From Acidihalobacter yilgarnensis (GTDB lineage: Bacteria > Pseudomonadota > Gammaproteobacteria > DSM-5130 > Acidihalobacteraceae), in NCBI RefSeq assembly GCF_001753245.1, contig NZ_CP017415.1:682001-746000 (forward strand): DNA of 64,000 nt, written 5' to 3'. Made by a program: the position numbers and the translations under genes. The notes under the pieces were generated by a model. The model saw nothing but the letters and a program-made list of their open reading frames with translations. It was not told the origin of the DNA and did no database searches. Below, piece after piece: positions 17,003 to 28,015 of the stretch. The stretch's first letter is position 1. Each line of letters begins with the position of its first letter.

Positions 17003-18239
17003 GGCAATCCTCCTCCGGAGACGGGGATCCATCAGGTAGAGCATACTCGTAGAGTAGCGCTTCCAGTTGGTCGGTGATATGTGACCAGTCCAAGGTTTCA
17101 GCGGTATGACGTGCTGCGGGCCGTATGCGTTCCAACAATGCGGAGTCGCTTGCGATGTGGGCTGCTTGTGCGTAAAAGGCGGTTTCCTCGCCGAGCGGTG
17201 CGAGCAGGCCATTGATGCCGGACTCGATATGTTCACGGCCGGCGGCATAGTCGAAGCCGACGACCGCGAGTCCGCTGGCCATGGCTTCGAGCACGACGTT
17301 GCCGAAGGTTTCGCTGATGCTCGGGAAGAGGAAAATATCCGAGCTGGCGTAGTGTCGCGCGAGATCCTCTCCGACACGTGGTCCGGCAAAGATCAAATCC
17401 GGGTGATCGCGTCGCAGCGCCATCTCATGCGGCCCGTGGCCGACCAGTACGAAGCGCAGCGACGGCGCATGCGTCTGCATGTGGCGGTAGGTGCTGACCG
17501 CTAGGGCGATGTTTTTTTCCGGCGCGAGTCTGCCAACGTACAACACCACGGGGGTTTCGGCGTCGACGCCCCATTCGCGCCGTAATTCCAAGTCACGCCG
17601 ATGCGGACCGAAGAGTTGGGTGTTGACCCCTCGGGAAATGACCTTCGCGTTGTTGAAGCCCTGCTGGCCAAGTTTTAGCGCCAGCTCGCGAGTAGGCACC
17701 AGGGTACTGGATGAGCGGTTATGGAATCGTCGCAACACGGCTCGGATGACGGGCTCCAACCAGCCAAGTCGATAGTGTCGGCTATAGAAATCGAAGCGTG
17801 TATGAAAACCGGTAATTGCCGGGATGCCGAGCCGACGGGCGACGCGCAATGCGGCCGCGCCCAGTGGCCCTTCCGTCGCGATATACACGATGGTCGGGCG
17901 GAAACGGGCCCATTGACGGTGCAGCGCACGGGCAACCGGCAATCCGAAGCGTAGCCCCCGGTAGCCGGGTATTGGCAGTCCGGGTACGAGACATTCCTCC
18001 AGGCCGCCAGCCTCGGGCCGGCTGCGGTCTTGTCCACCCTGACTAGGACGTGTCAGCTGGATGCGATGTCCGCGCTCCAGCAGCCCGCCCGCCCAGTGTC
18101 GCAAGGTGTTCGCGACACCATTGATTTCCGGTGGCCAAGTTTCCGTGATCAGGGCGATTCGCAGACGGGGGGGCGAAGCGTCACCTTCCCCGTGAGCCGG
18201 GGCGGGGGAGATCGGCAGGTGGTCGGCTAATGCGTTCAT
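16989..18239 (-). CDS. GT4-family glycosyltransferase (lipid glycosyltransferase candidate)
   Basis: GT-B fold retaining glycosyltransferase (416 aa). N-terminal acceptor half RIALITETWPPEINGVANTL; C-terminal nucleotide-sugar half with LYVGRLAPEKNI, VGHGPHE and FLFPSISETFGNVVLEAMAS. It resembles the MgtA/Agt/SQD2-type enzymes that glycosylate diacylglycerol or mannosylate lipids. Its ATG overlaps the olsA stop (ATGA), so it is coupled to lipid genes. The sugar and acceptor are not determined. Confidence 0.8.
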   Translation of the reverse strand: MNALADHLPISPAPAHGEGDASPPRLRIALITETWPPEINGVANTLRHWAGGLLERGHRIQLTRPSQGGQDRSRPEAGGLEECLVPGLPIPGYRGLRFGLPVARALHRQWARFRPTIVYIATEGPLGAAALRVARRLGIPAITGFHTRFDFYSRHYRLGWLEPVIRAVLRRFHNRSSSTLVPTRELALKLGQQGFNNAKVISRGVNTQLFGPHRRDLELRREWGVDAETPVVLYVGRLAPEKNIALAVSTYRHMQTHAPSLRFVLVGHGPHEMALRRDHPDLIFAGPRVGEDLARHYASSDIFLFPSISETFGNVVLEAMASGLAVVGFDYAAGREHIESGINGLLAPLGEETAFYAQAAHIASDSALLERIRPAARHTAETLDWSHITDQLEALLYEYALPDGSPSPEEDCHATA

Positions 18240-19036
18240 GCGCAGTCACCCAAACGACCCATTTGGATGGCGTCGCTGGTCGTGCCGGTGACCTGTGCGT
18301 TGACGATATCGTGCGTGGCTCTGGCCAGTACCTTGCGTTCAAGGTCGTCATGCACCGCCAAGGGCTTCAGGAAGGCCAGTTCAACGTGAATAAGAGGCTC
18401 TCCGAGCACGCGCCACGCGTGCGCCAGCAGGGTGTCGTCATCGACGAAGGGCGCAATCGGGTGGGGTTCACCATAAGGCGCCCCGATGCGCGGGAGGTAG
18501 CGTAAGGCGATTGGCTGTACCGGAACGCCCGCCCGGATGGCAGCGGCGAACAGGCGTGGATGGAATGTACGTACTCGGTCACCTCGCGTGGTGGTCGCCT
18601 CGGCAAACAGGACCACACGTCGCCCCCGAATGAGGTGCCAGGTAATCTCTTCGGCTGCCGCATCGGCGCCACCTCGCGCACCTCGGCGGATGAACAAGGT
18701 GCCGCCGCGCGTGGCCAGCCAGCCAATGATGGGCCAGCCTCGAACCTCGGATTTGGATAGGAAGCTCACGGGCATCTGCCCGCCGAGCACTGCAATATCG
18801 ATCCAGGAAATGTGGTTGGCCACCCAGAGTGCGCCGCCTGGCGTCGGCTTTCCCTTGGTCTCGATGCGCAGCCCGAGGATGCGACCGATGCGAGCCCGCC
18901 ACCAACAGGCGATCGCATCGAACAGGGGGCTAGGAGCTGTCTGTCGCGCGCGGGTGAAGGCGAGCGTAAGCCCCACGCCGAGTGCGGCATGGACGATTAG
19001 GCTCAGCAGTTTATAGATACGTCTCAGGTTGCGCAT
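18236..19036 (-). CDS. olsA: 1-acyl-glycerol/lyso-ornithine lipid acyltransferase (PlsC family)
   Basis: Membrane acyltransferase (266 aa) with an N-terminal hydrophobic segment. The PlsC motifs are NHISWID (HX4D-type active site), a glycine-arginine block ending GTLFIRRG, FAEATTTRG (a variant of the usual FPEGTRS) and VPVQPIALRY. It overlaps the end of olsB by 26 bases, and the two steps together make ornithine lipid, so OlsA is the favoured assignment over PlsC. Confidence 0.78.
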   Translation of the reverse strand: MRNLRRIYKLLSLIVHAALGVGLTLAFTRARQTAPSPLFDAIACWWRARIGRILGLRIETKGKPTPGGALWVANHISWIDIAVLGGQMPVSFLSKSEVRGWPIIGWLATRGGTLFIRRGARGGADAAAEEITWHLIRGRRVVLFAEATTTRGDRVRTFHPRLFAAAIRAGVPVQPIALRYLPRIGAPYGEPHPIAPFVDDDTLLAHAWRVLGEPLIHVELAFLKPLAVHDDLERKVLARATHDIVNAQVTGTTSDAIQMGRLGDCA

Positions 19037-19844
19037 CGACGTGTTGACCGGGGCGGCTCAGGTAGGTCGCGGGCAGGCGCCGCGGCGTGCCGGAGTGGAG
19101 GAAGTGCCGGCCATAGCGCGGGTTGAGGCGATCAACCTCAAGCAAAATGAGTAGATCGGCGACATTGAATGCCTTGTCCTCACAGGGTTCTCCGCAAATC
19201 CAAGCGCCCAGCCGGAGATAGGCCTTGAGCAACGGCGGAATGCTCAGGGGTGATAGCGTACCACGCCCGGGCATGGTCTCCAGCGGATGGCGGGGTGCAA
19301 CGCGCAGTTCGGCAGGCGATAGATAGCCCTGTTTGCGGATGCGAGCCATGATCGCATGCGCCTCTTGTCCGCCGTCGCGCAGTCCGATGCTGGCGCAGCC
19401 GATCATGTAGTCCACGCGATGGATGCTCATGAAGCGGCCGAGTGCGGACCACAATACGCTAATCGCGACACCGTTGCGGTAGTCCGGGTGGATGCAGGTA
19501 CGGCCTATCTCGATGATTCGCCCAGGCAGGCCAAGTATCGGACCCAGGTCGAACTCGGATTCCGAGTAAAAACCGCCTGACAGCCGGGATTGTGTATCCG
19601 TCAAAATACGCGTGCTACCGATCACCTCGCCACTACGCGTGTCGCGCACCAGCAGGTGGTGGCAATAGTGATCGAAGCCGTCGGTTTCGAGCCCAGGAGA
19701 TGTCGAGTGGACCAGCGCGCCCATCTCCTCGGCAAAGATGCGATAGCGTAGTTGCTGCGATTCGCTGACCTGCGAGTCGGTGGTTGCGAGCTCGGCTACC
19801 AGGTGCATTTGCACCAGGCTATTGCGGGCCAAATTGTCACCCAT
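19011..19844 (-). CDS. olsB: L-ornithine N-alpha-acyltransferase (OlsB, GNAT family)
   Basis: Transfers a 3-hydroxyacyl chain from ACP to ornithine, the first step of ornithine lipid synthesis. Family residues include QQLRYRIFAEEMGA, DHYCHHLLVRD, EIGRTCIHPDYR and the GCASIGLRDGG segment. ATG at 19844 (MGDNLARNSL) is preferred because AGGAGA lies upstream at good spacing; an in-frame ATG further out has none. 277 aa. First gene of olsB-olsA-GT4-PAP2. Confidence 0.85.
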   Translation of the reverse strand: MGDNLARNSLVQMHLVAELATTDSQVSESQQLRYRIFAEEMGALVHSTSPGLETDGFDHYCHHLLVRDTRSGEVIGSTRILTDTQSRLSGGFYSESEFDLGPILGLPGRIIEIGRTCIHPDYRNGVAISVLWSALGRFMSIHRVDYMIGCASIGLRDGGQEAHAIMARIRKQGYLSPAELRVAPRHPLETMPGRGTLSPLSIPPLLKAYLRLGAWICGEPCEDKAFNVADLLILLEVDRLNPRYGRHFLHSGTPRRLPATYLSRPGQHVDAQPETYL

Positions 19845-19939
19845 GTTCCATCTCCTGTCCGACATTTTCGCCATGCTAGGTGGGCTTGTTGTCAACGCCG
19901 TGACCAGGATGTGATGCTTCGATTACACCTTTGGTCCGC

Positions 19940-20350
19940 TCAGGGCAGGGGGTGCGCATAGTCACCGGATTCCGTCGCATAGTCCTCCGCATCCCATAAC
20001 TTGAGACCACCTGAGAGGTTTAGAACATGAGAGAAGCCCATTAGTTGCAGATTGTCTGCAGCCAGTGCGCTACGACCTCCGGTATCGCAATAAAGCACGA
20101 CGGTCTTGTCTCGCGCTTCGTGCAGTGCCGCCACTCGACGGGCATTGTGTGGGTCCGCGGCGCTCTCGATTAACCCGCGTGGAATCAACAGCGCGTCGGG
20201 GATGTGGGCCTTCGCATATTCATACGGCTCGCGCGTATCGATGAGTACGAGGTCTTCCCCCGCTTCTAGTCGTTCCGCCAGTTCGTCGGCGCTGATGTCG
20301 GTGACGCGCGCGCGCGCGTCGGCAATGAAGTCTGCGAGGGTCTTGTTCAT
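19940..20350 (-). CDS. Single-domain rhodanese-like sulfurtransferase
   Basis: Rhodanese domain (136 aa) with DTREPYEYAKAHIPDALLIPRG and active-site loop YCDTGGRSA (Cys nucleophile). ATG at 20350 has ACGGAG upstream. No signal peptide, so cytoplasmic. It is divergent from the ODP-like gene with a shared 102-base control region. It is similar in design to the rhodanese at 58007 but shorter at the N-terminus. Confidence 0.85.
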   Translation of the reverse strand: MNKTLADFIADARARVTDISADELAERLEAGEDLVLIDTREPYEYAKAHIPDALLIPRGLIESAADPHNARRVAALHEARDKTVVLYCDTGGRSALAADNLQLMGFSHVLNLSGGLKLWDAEDYATESGDYAHPLP

Positions 20351-20376
20351 GGGGCTCCGTGTCGATTTTGTTGGCA

Positions 20377-20401
20377 ATTACCGCTTTAAAATAATGGTAA
20401 T
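20377..20401. promoter_or_regulatory. Inverted repeat in divergent promoter region
   Basis: ATTACC (20377-20382) and GGTAAT (20396-20401) form a dyad around an AT-rich spacer between the divergent rhodanese and ODP-like genes. Its position suggests an operator, but I do not recognise the regulator. Confidence 0.35.
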
Positions 20402-20452
20402 GTACCCGGTTGGGCATGGGGTAAATGTGAATAGCTTATGGAGGTTGGGTCG

Positions 20453-21223
20453 ATGTCGGTAGTGTTGTATGAGCATGGGGACCATCGTTGTCTGGCATTC
20501 GGCGACTTGGTGGCAGGCGGTAGCGGCGTGCAGGCTAACCAGTTCGTGATCATAGACGACGGGCAGAGCGCGATCCTCGATCCAGGTGGCGAGCTGACCT
20601 TTACCGCATTGACGGTCGAGCTTGGCAGGCATCTGAGTTTGGACAAGCTGACGTATCTGATCGCTTCGCATCAGGATCCGGACATCATCTCCTCGCTGCA
20701 AAGCTGGGTGACGCGTACACGGGCAACCGTCGTTTGTTCGAAGCTGTGGTCGCGCTTCCTGCCCCATCTCGTGCCTTCGTATCTTGGTGATCGCGTTGGA
20801 GGTAACTGCCTGGCATTGCCGGACGAGGGCATGGACATTCCGCTGGGCCGACATGTACTCAAGGCCATTCCAGCGCACTTTCTGCATTCGGTGGGCAACT
20901 TCCATTTTTACGATCCAGTCAGCCGAATCCTGTTTTCTGGCGACATGGGGGCTTCGATGGGTGCAGGCGGCGTTGAGACACCAGTGACGGACTTCGACGC
21001 CCATGTCCCGCGTATGCTCGGTTTCCACCAACGCTATATGACCGGTAATCGGGCCTGTCGTCTGTGGGCCGACATGATTCGCAAGCTGGATGTCGAGATG
21101 ATCGTGCCACAGCACGGGCAGCCGTTCGCCGGTGCGGAGATGATCGGACGCTTTCTGGACTGGATTTCGAAGCTGCAATGCGGTGTTGACCTGATGACGG
21201 AACGCGACTACGCCATCCCATAG
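20453..21223 (+). CDS. Metallo-beta-lactamase-fold protein, oxygen-binding diiron (ODP) type
   Basis: Cytoplasmic MBL-fold protein (256 aa) resembling ODP and the diiron half of flavodiiron proteins. Metal-site segments are ASHQDPDIISSL, HFLHSVGNFHFYDP, FSGDMGAS and VPQHGQPF. The HxExD of flavodiiron enzymes is replaced by HQDPD, as in ODP-like proteins that bind O2 rather than turn it over. ATG 20453 has GGAGG nine bases upstream; ATG 20438 is less likely. There is no flavodoxin domain. Confidence 0.75.
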   Translation: MSVVLYEHGDHRCLAFGDLVAGGSGVQANQFVIIDDGQSAILDPGGELTFTALTVELGRHLSLDKLTYLIASHQDPDIISSLQSWVTRTRATVVCSKLWSRFLPHLVPSYLGDRVGGNCLALPDEGMDIPLGRHVLKAIPAHFLHSVGNFHFYDPVSRILFSGDMGASMGAGGVETPVTDFDAHVPRMLGFHQRYMTGNRACRLWADMIRKLDVEMIVPQHGQPFAGAEMIGRFLDWISKLQCGVDLMTERDYAIP

Positions 21224-21267
21224 ACTTCGGCGCCCAGCGCCGCATGACACCGAATGTTCACGAACTC

Positions 21268-21292
21268 GACCCGGCCTTGCCGGGTCTTTCTT
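21268..21292 (+). terminator. Intrinsic terminator after the ODP-like gene
   Basis: Perfect 8-bp stem GACCCGGC / GCCGGGTC with a CTT loop followed by TTTCTT. It separates the ODP-like gene from the Tat-exported phosphoesterase. Confidence 0.8.
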
Positions 21293-21340
21293 GCAGAATG
21301 GGCGTGTGCCCGCCAATCGGTGTATTCATTGAGGTGCTGC

Positions 21341-22939
21341 ATGGCTGAATCGCAAGAGCGTATCGATAATGGGCGCCGGCGTCTGCTTAAAACGGCAGGC
21401 GCGGCCGCTGCGGGTGTGGTGGCCGCGCCGTGGTTGGCGCCGCTGGCCAAGGCGGCGGGCACGGAGCCACTGAGCGGTCTGCGCGACCGCATCGATCACA
21501 TCATCGTGATCTACCAGGAAAACCGCAGCTTCGACCATTATTTCGGTACCTACCGCAACCCTAACGGGTATCCGGTCGCCAACCTGCTCGACACGGCGGG
21601 GAAAATCGATCGCCGCTTCGACGGTCTGCAGAAGGACCCCGCCGGCGTGGCCTACGGGGTGCTGCCGGTGCCGCTCGACATCCCCGCCTTCGACAGCGCG
21701 AGCCTGCCCAACAAGCCGTTCCATCTCGCGCCTTACATCCCTGCCGGCGACAACGTGCCCTGGGACCCAGCGCACCACTTTTTCCGCATGTACGAACAGG
21801 TCAACAGCGGCAAGATGGACCGCTTCGTCGGACTCGCGCAGACACGGCACGTCGCCGACATCGAGGCGCAGATCCGGCGCATGCCCAAGGCGGGTACGGC
21901 CGCCCATCACGAGGCCGTGGTCAAACTGTTGATGGCGGCATCCAAGCCCTCGGGCGCCGTACTGGGCCATTATCGTCGCGAAGATATCCCCGAATATCAC
22001 GCGTTGGCCGATGAATACACGCTCTTCGACCACTTCTTCCAGGCCATGTCCGGCGGTTCCACGGGTAACGCGCTGTATTTGGCCGCTGCGCGTTCATGCC
22101 AGTGGTCTCAGGCGCCGGCCAAGCTGGAGGGCCAGCTCGATCCACCGATTCTAGACAAGCCCTACGACCGCCACGGTATCCTGATCAACGATCTGCCGCC
22201 GCTGCTCGGCCCGACCGAGGCCTGGTACGGTGCGCTCAAGATATCACCGCCGCCGGACGAGCAGCGCTTCGCCAATATCGGCGATCTGCTCAGCCATGCC
22301 GGCCAGGACTGGGCTTGGTACGCCGAGGGCTGGGACAAGGTCAAGCCCTGGGCGCTCAAAACCGCCTTCGGTCCGGACGACGGCTCGGCGGTGGTGCAGT
22401 CGGATCTCATCTATAACCCGCACCACAATCCCTTCCAGTATTTCCCGCGTTGGCCGGGCTACGTGCGCGGTGGGCATATGCGAGATGTGGCGGATTTTCG
22501 CGCCGATACGCGCGACGGCAAACTGCCGCCGGTGAGCTTCATCAAGGCCAGCGCAGCGCATGATGAGCACCCGGAGAATTCCGCGCCGGCCATCGGTATG
22601 CATTGGGTAATGGATCGCCTCAAAGAGTTGGCGGCGAGCCCAGCCTGGCATCGTTCGCTGGTGCTGATCACCTATGACGAGGGTGGTGGCTTCTGGGATC
22701 ACGTTGCCCCGCCGCGCCCGGACGCTTACGGCTGCGGGACGCGCATTCCAGCGTTGATGGTTGGTCCCTACGTGCGCCGTGGGTACGTGGATTCGCACGT
22801 GGCTGACACCACCTCCGTGCTGCGCTTGATCGAGCGCCGCTTCGGCTTGCCGAGCCTGACCGCGCGCGACGCTCATGCCTACGATCTGCTGGGGGCGCTC
22901 GACTTCGCCCAGCGTCCGCGCGAAGCGATGTTTCTCTAG
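21341..22939 (+). CDS. Tat-exported phosphoesterase (phospholipase C / acid phosphatase AcpA superfamily)
   Basis: Alkaline-phosphatase-fold enzyme (PF04185 type, 532 aa) hydrolysing phosphoesters outside the cytoplasm. The Tat signal is visible in GRRRLLKTAGAAAAG followed by LAPLAKAAG. The catalytic start is HIIVIYQENRSFDHYFGTY, and later metal ligands lie in LITYDEGGGFWDHV. ATG 21341 follows GAGGTG and sits correctly ahead of the twin-arginine motif; an earlier ATG at 21254 overlaps the terminator. Whether it is a phospholipase C or a general acid phosphatase is open. Confidence 0.85.
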   Translation: MAESQERIDNGRRRLLKTAGAAAAGVVAAPWLAPLAKAAGTEPLSGLRDRIDHIIVIYQENRSFDHYFGTYRNPNGYPVANLLDTAGKIDRRFDGLQKDPAGVAYGVLPVPLDIPAFDSASLPNKPFHLAPYIPAGDNVPWDPAHHFFRMYEQVNSGKMDRFVGLAQTRHVADIEAQIRRMPKAGTAAHHEAVVKLLMAASKPSGAVLGHYRREDIPEYHALADEYTLFDHFFQAMSGGSTGNALYLAAARSCQWSQAPAKLEGQLDPPILDKPYDRHGILINDLPPLLGPTEAWYGALKISPPPDEQRFANIGDLLSHAGQDWAWYAEGWDKVKPWALKTAFGPDDGSAVVQSDLIYNPHHNPFQYFPRWPGYVRGGHMRDVADFRADTRDGKLPPVSFIKASAAHDEHPENSAPAIGMHWVMDRLKELAASPAWHRSLVLITYDEGGGFWDHVAPPRPDAYGCGTRIPALMVGPYVRRGYVDSHVADTTSVLRLIERRFGLPSLTARDAHAYDLLGALDFAQRPREAMFL

Positions 22940-22973
22940 CGCGAAATCGGTCGCAGCCGTCCGCCGTGCGGCC

Positions 22974-25073
<2,100 letters not shown>

Positions 25074-25199
25074 GGAGATCCGTGTGTGTAGGGTGTTGCA
25101 TGCACTTTAGCCCAGCGAGACCGGGGCTGTCGCGATGATGGGTATCTCCCGGTTGCGGATGATGTTGCTTAGAGGGCCGCCGACTGATATGAAGTCCAT

Positions 25200-25937
25200 A
25201 TGGAAACAGACAGACCGGAAACGGCCACGCTGGACGGCTTTGCCCTCGATCTCGCGGTTGCTCAGGCGCTGCGGCTGTCCCCGGAGTTGACCGATGGTGT
25301 TGTATCTGTCGATGGCGTGCGTTTTGCGCCCTCGCGAGACTGGGCCGACGGCGGACCACTGATCGAGCGCTTTCGGATGCGTATCCATGTGCTGGAGCTG
25401 ACCTGGGGACGGGGCGAGACTCTGTGGGCCGCCGAATTTCCAGGTTTCGGTTTCGAGGCTGAGGGTTTCGCGCACGGCTGGAGTACGGGGCCAAATCCGC
25501 TGCTGGCGGCGATGCGGGCACTGGCGGCTGCACGCGCACTCCATCGCACGACATCCGTCGCTGAAGGTGACTGGGCCGAGGGTGGGCATCAGGAATCCAT
25601 AGCCCTGCTGGTCGAGTTGGTGCGTCGAGCCGGTGTGCGGTGCCCAGCCACCCCGATGCGTCTGCAGCGACTGGTGGCGCGATTGCAGCAGGATGGCGTC
25701 GACTTGGGCTATCGCTTCGCCGAGCGTCCCTATGGACAGTATTGCGAGGCATTGGCCAGTGACTTGGCGCGGCTTGCAGCACTGGGTGTCCTGAGATTGA
25801 GACGAGAGACGGCGGGTGTGTCCAGTTATATGCCTGGCAGCGAGGCGACGGGCTTCGTCGCTGACGCCCGTCGCTACATCGATCGCCACCGGCTTGCGCT
25901 AGACCGGCTGCTGCACGATGGCGAGGATACCCCCTGA
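25200..25937 (+). CDS. Hypothetical two-part protein, NinX/DUF2591-like N-terminus and SocA/YwgA-like C-terminus
   Basis: 245 aa with no signal peptide or membrane segment. Residues ~35-110 contain FAPSRDWADGGPLIERFRM and GPNPLLAAMRALAAARA, which resemble the DWxxGGPxIER and GPTPLIAAMR motifs of phage DUF2591/NinX proteins. Residues ~135-200 (MRLQRLVARLQQDG, then RPYGQYCEALASDLARL) resemble the helical core of SocA/Panacea or YwgA proteins. Both assignments are from memory of motifs and moderate only. Neighbours are unrelated, and no phage genes are present. Confidence 0.6.
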   Translation: METDRPETATLDGFALDLAVAQALRLSPELTDGVVSVDGVRFAPSRDWADGGPLIERFRMRIHVLELTWGRGETLWAAEFPGFGFEAEGFAHGWSTGPNPLLAAMRALAAARALHRTTSVAEGDWAEGGHQESIALLVELVRRAGVRCPATPMRLQRLVARLQQDGVDLGYRFAERPYGQYCEALASDLARLAALGVLRLRRETAGVSSYMPGSEATGFVADARRYIDRHRLALDRLLHDGEDTP

Positions 25938-25989
25938 CGCGGGGGCGTTTGCCGTACAATGACCGACCCCTCTTCGGGCTGGAGCTGTT

Positions 25990-27189
25990 GTGTCTGATAT
26001 CCCGTTACCCCCGCTTCGGCTCAAGCCGAGGGAAGAACGCCGTCTGCGCGCTGGTCACCTCTGGGTGTTCAGCAATGAGGTCGATGTCGCGCGCACGCCG
26101 CTGACGGCCTTTTCACCTGGTGACCCGGTGACCATCGAGGATGCTCAGGGGCATTATCTGGGCACCGGCTACGTCAATCCGCATTCGCTCATCTGCGCGC
26201 GGCTGGTCTCGCGCGACCGACGCCATCCTTGGGGCGAGTCGCTGATCGTGCACCGGCTCAAGGTCGCCCTCGCCCTGCGCGAGCGGCTCATCGGTACGCC
26301 CTATTACCGCTTGGTTCACGGCGAGGGAGATGCCCTGCCGGGGCTGGTGGTGGATCGCTACGGCGACGTGCTGGTGGTGCAGGTCACGACCGCCGGCATG
26401 GAGCGCCAGCTCGACGGCTTGCTCGCGGCGCTGGATAAGGTGGTGCGCCCGACGGCCATCCTGTTGCGCAACGATACTGCGGTGCGCGAGTTGGAAGGCT
26501 TGGAGCGCTACGTGCGCCCGGCATTGGGCGAGCCGCCGGAGGAGATTGAAATCGAGGAGGGCGGGCATCGCTTTCGCGCGCCGCTGGGTGCGGGACAGAA
26601 GACCGGCTGGTTCTACGATCAACGCGACAACCGCGACCGTCTGGCCCCTTATGTGGCGGGTGCGCGCGTGCTCGACGTGTTCAGTTACGTCGGTGCTTGG
26701 GGCGTGCGCGCGGCGCTCGGCGGTGCGAACGAGGTGCTGTGCGTGGACGAATCGCAGACGGCACTGGACTTCGTCGCGCGCAATGCGGCCGACAATGGTG
26801 TTGGCGACCGCGTGACCACGCGTCGCGGCGATGCCTTTGAGGTTTTGCGCGCACTGCGCGAGGCCGAGGAGCACTTCGACGTGGTGATTCTCGATCCGCC
26901 GGCCTTCATCAAGCGGCGCAAGGATCAGCGTGCCGGCGAGGATGCCTATCGGCGCCTGAACCAATTGGGGATGCAATTGATCGGCCGCGACGGCTTCCTG
27001 GTGTCTTGTTCCTGTTCCTATCATCTGCCGCGCGACATCCTGGTTGCCCAGATGTTGCAGAGCGCGCGGCACATCGAGCGTGACCTACAGGTGCTGGCAC
27101 ATGGGCAGCAGTCGGTCGACCACCCCGTGCATCCGGCGATTCAGGAAACGGCCTATCTGAAGGTCGTGTTTTCGCGTGTGCATCGCTGA
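25990..27189 (+). CDS. rlmI: 23S rRNA m5C1962 methyltransferase RlmI-type
   Basis: SAM-dependent rRNA methyltransferase (399 aa) with an N-terminal PUA domain (LRLKPREERRLRAGHLWVFS), a middle beta domain, and a Rossmann domain carrying VLDVFSYVGAWGV, DPPAFIKRRKD and SCSCSYHL (catalytic Cys region). GTG 25990 follows GGAGCTGTT. Length matches E. coli RlmI (396 aa). Confidence 0.9.
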   Translation: MSDIPLPPLRLKPREERRLRAGHLWVFSNEVDVARTPLTAFSPGDPVTIEDAQGHYLGTGYVNPHSLICARLVSRDRRHPWGESLIVHRLKVALALRERLIGTPYYRLVHGEGDALPGLVVDRYGDVLVVQVTTAGMERQLDGLLAALDKVVRPTAILLRNDTAVRELEGLERYVRPALGEPPEEIEIEEGGHRFRAPLGAGQKTGWFYDQRDNRDRLAPYVAGARVLDVFSYVGAWGVRAALGGANEVLCVDESQTALDFVARNAADNGVGDRVTTRRGDAFEVLRALREAEEHFDVVILDPPAFIKRRKDQRAGEDAYRRLNQLGMQLIGRDGFLVSCSCSYHLPRDILVAQMLQSARHIERDLQVLAHGQQSVDHPVHPAIQETAYLKVVFSRVHR

Positions 27190-27217
27190 GCCGACGAGTT
27201 TGGTAGCATAAACGGCC

Positions 27218-28015
27218 ATGATTCCCTATCCGCATATCGACCCGATCGCATTTGCCATCGGCCCGGTCAAAATCCACTGGTACGGCATCATGTACCTGGC
27301 CGGCTTCGCCGCCTATCTGGCGCTCGGTACCTACCGCGCGCGCAAGCCTGAATCTCCCCTCAAGCCTGAGCAGGTCGGTGACGCGCTGTTCTACGGTGCG
27401 CTCGGGGTGGTGCTCGGCGGGCGCATCGGCTACGTACTGTTCTATAACCTGCCGTTCTATCTCGCGCACCCCGCACAGGTGTTCGCGGTATGGGACGGCG
27501 GCATGAGCTTCCACGGCGGTATGGTCGGCGTGATCCTCGCGATGGCCTGGTACGCGCGTCGTATCGGCCTGAGGTTATTCCAGGTGACCGATTTCATCGC
27601 ACCGATGGTGCCAATTGGACTCGCCTGCGGACGGATCGGTAACTTCATCAACGGCGAGTTGTGGGGCAAGGTCACCACGCTGCCCTGGGGCATGGTCTTC
27701 CCCAATGCTGGCCCGTTGCCACGTCAGCCGAGCCAGCTCTACGAGTTTTTCTTCGAGGGCGTGGTGCTGTTCACGACGCTGTGGGTGTTCTCGAAAAAAC
27801 CACGGCCGCTCGGCGCCGTGTCAGGGCTGTTCTTGCTGTTCTACGGCATCTTCCGCTTCCTGGTCGAATTCGTGCGCGAGCCTGACCCGCAGCTCGGTTA
27901 TCTCGCCTTCGGCTGGGTGACCATGGGGCAGATACTCAGCCTGCCAATGATCCTGGGTGGTGCCGGCCTGTTGATGTGGGCCTACCGCGCACAGCAGAGA
28001 GGCAAACCGGCATGA
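27218..28015 (+). CDS. lgt: Prolipoprotein diacylglyceryl transferase
   Basis: Inner-membrane enzyme (265 aa, about seven helices) that attaches diacylglycerol from phosphatidylglycerol to the lipobox Cys. The signature [17 protein letters not shown] with its conserved Arg/Asn is intact, as is HGGMVG near the active site. Overlaps thyA by four bases (ATGA); lgt-thyA-folA is a common gene order. Confidence 0.96.
   Translation: MIPYPHIDPIAFAIGPVKIHWYGIMYLAGFAAYLALGTYRARKPESPLKPEQVGDALFYGALGVVLGGRIGYVLFYNLPFYLAHPAQVFAVWDGGMSFHGGMVGVILAMAWYARRIGLRLFQVTDFIAPMVPIGLACGRIGNFINGELWGKVTTLPWGMVFPNAGPLPRQPSQLYEFFFEGVVLFTTLWVFSKKPRPLGAVSGLFLLFYGIFRFLVEFVREPDPQLGYLAFGWVTMGQILSLPMILGGAGLLMWAYRAQQRGKPA

Noticed and set aside
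19845-19939. A possible PhoB box upstream of olsB (TGGTCA and TTGACA 11 bases apart on the minus strand)
   Set aside because: The halves do not match CTGTCAT closely enough, so it does not support phosphate control.
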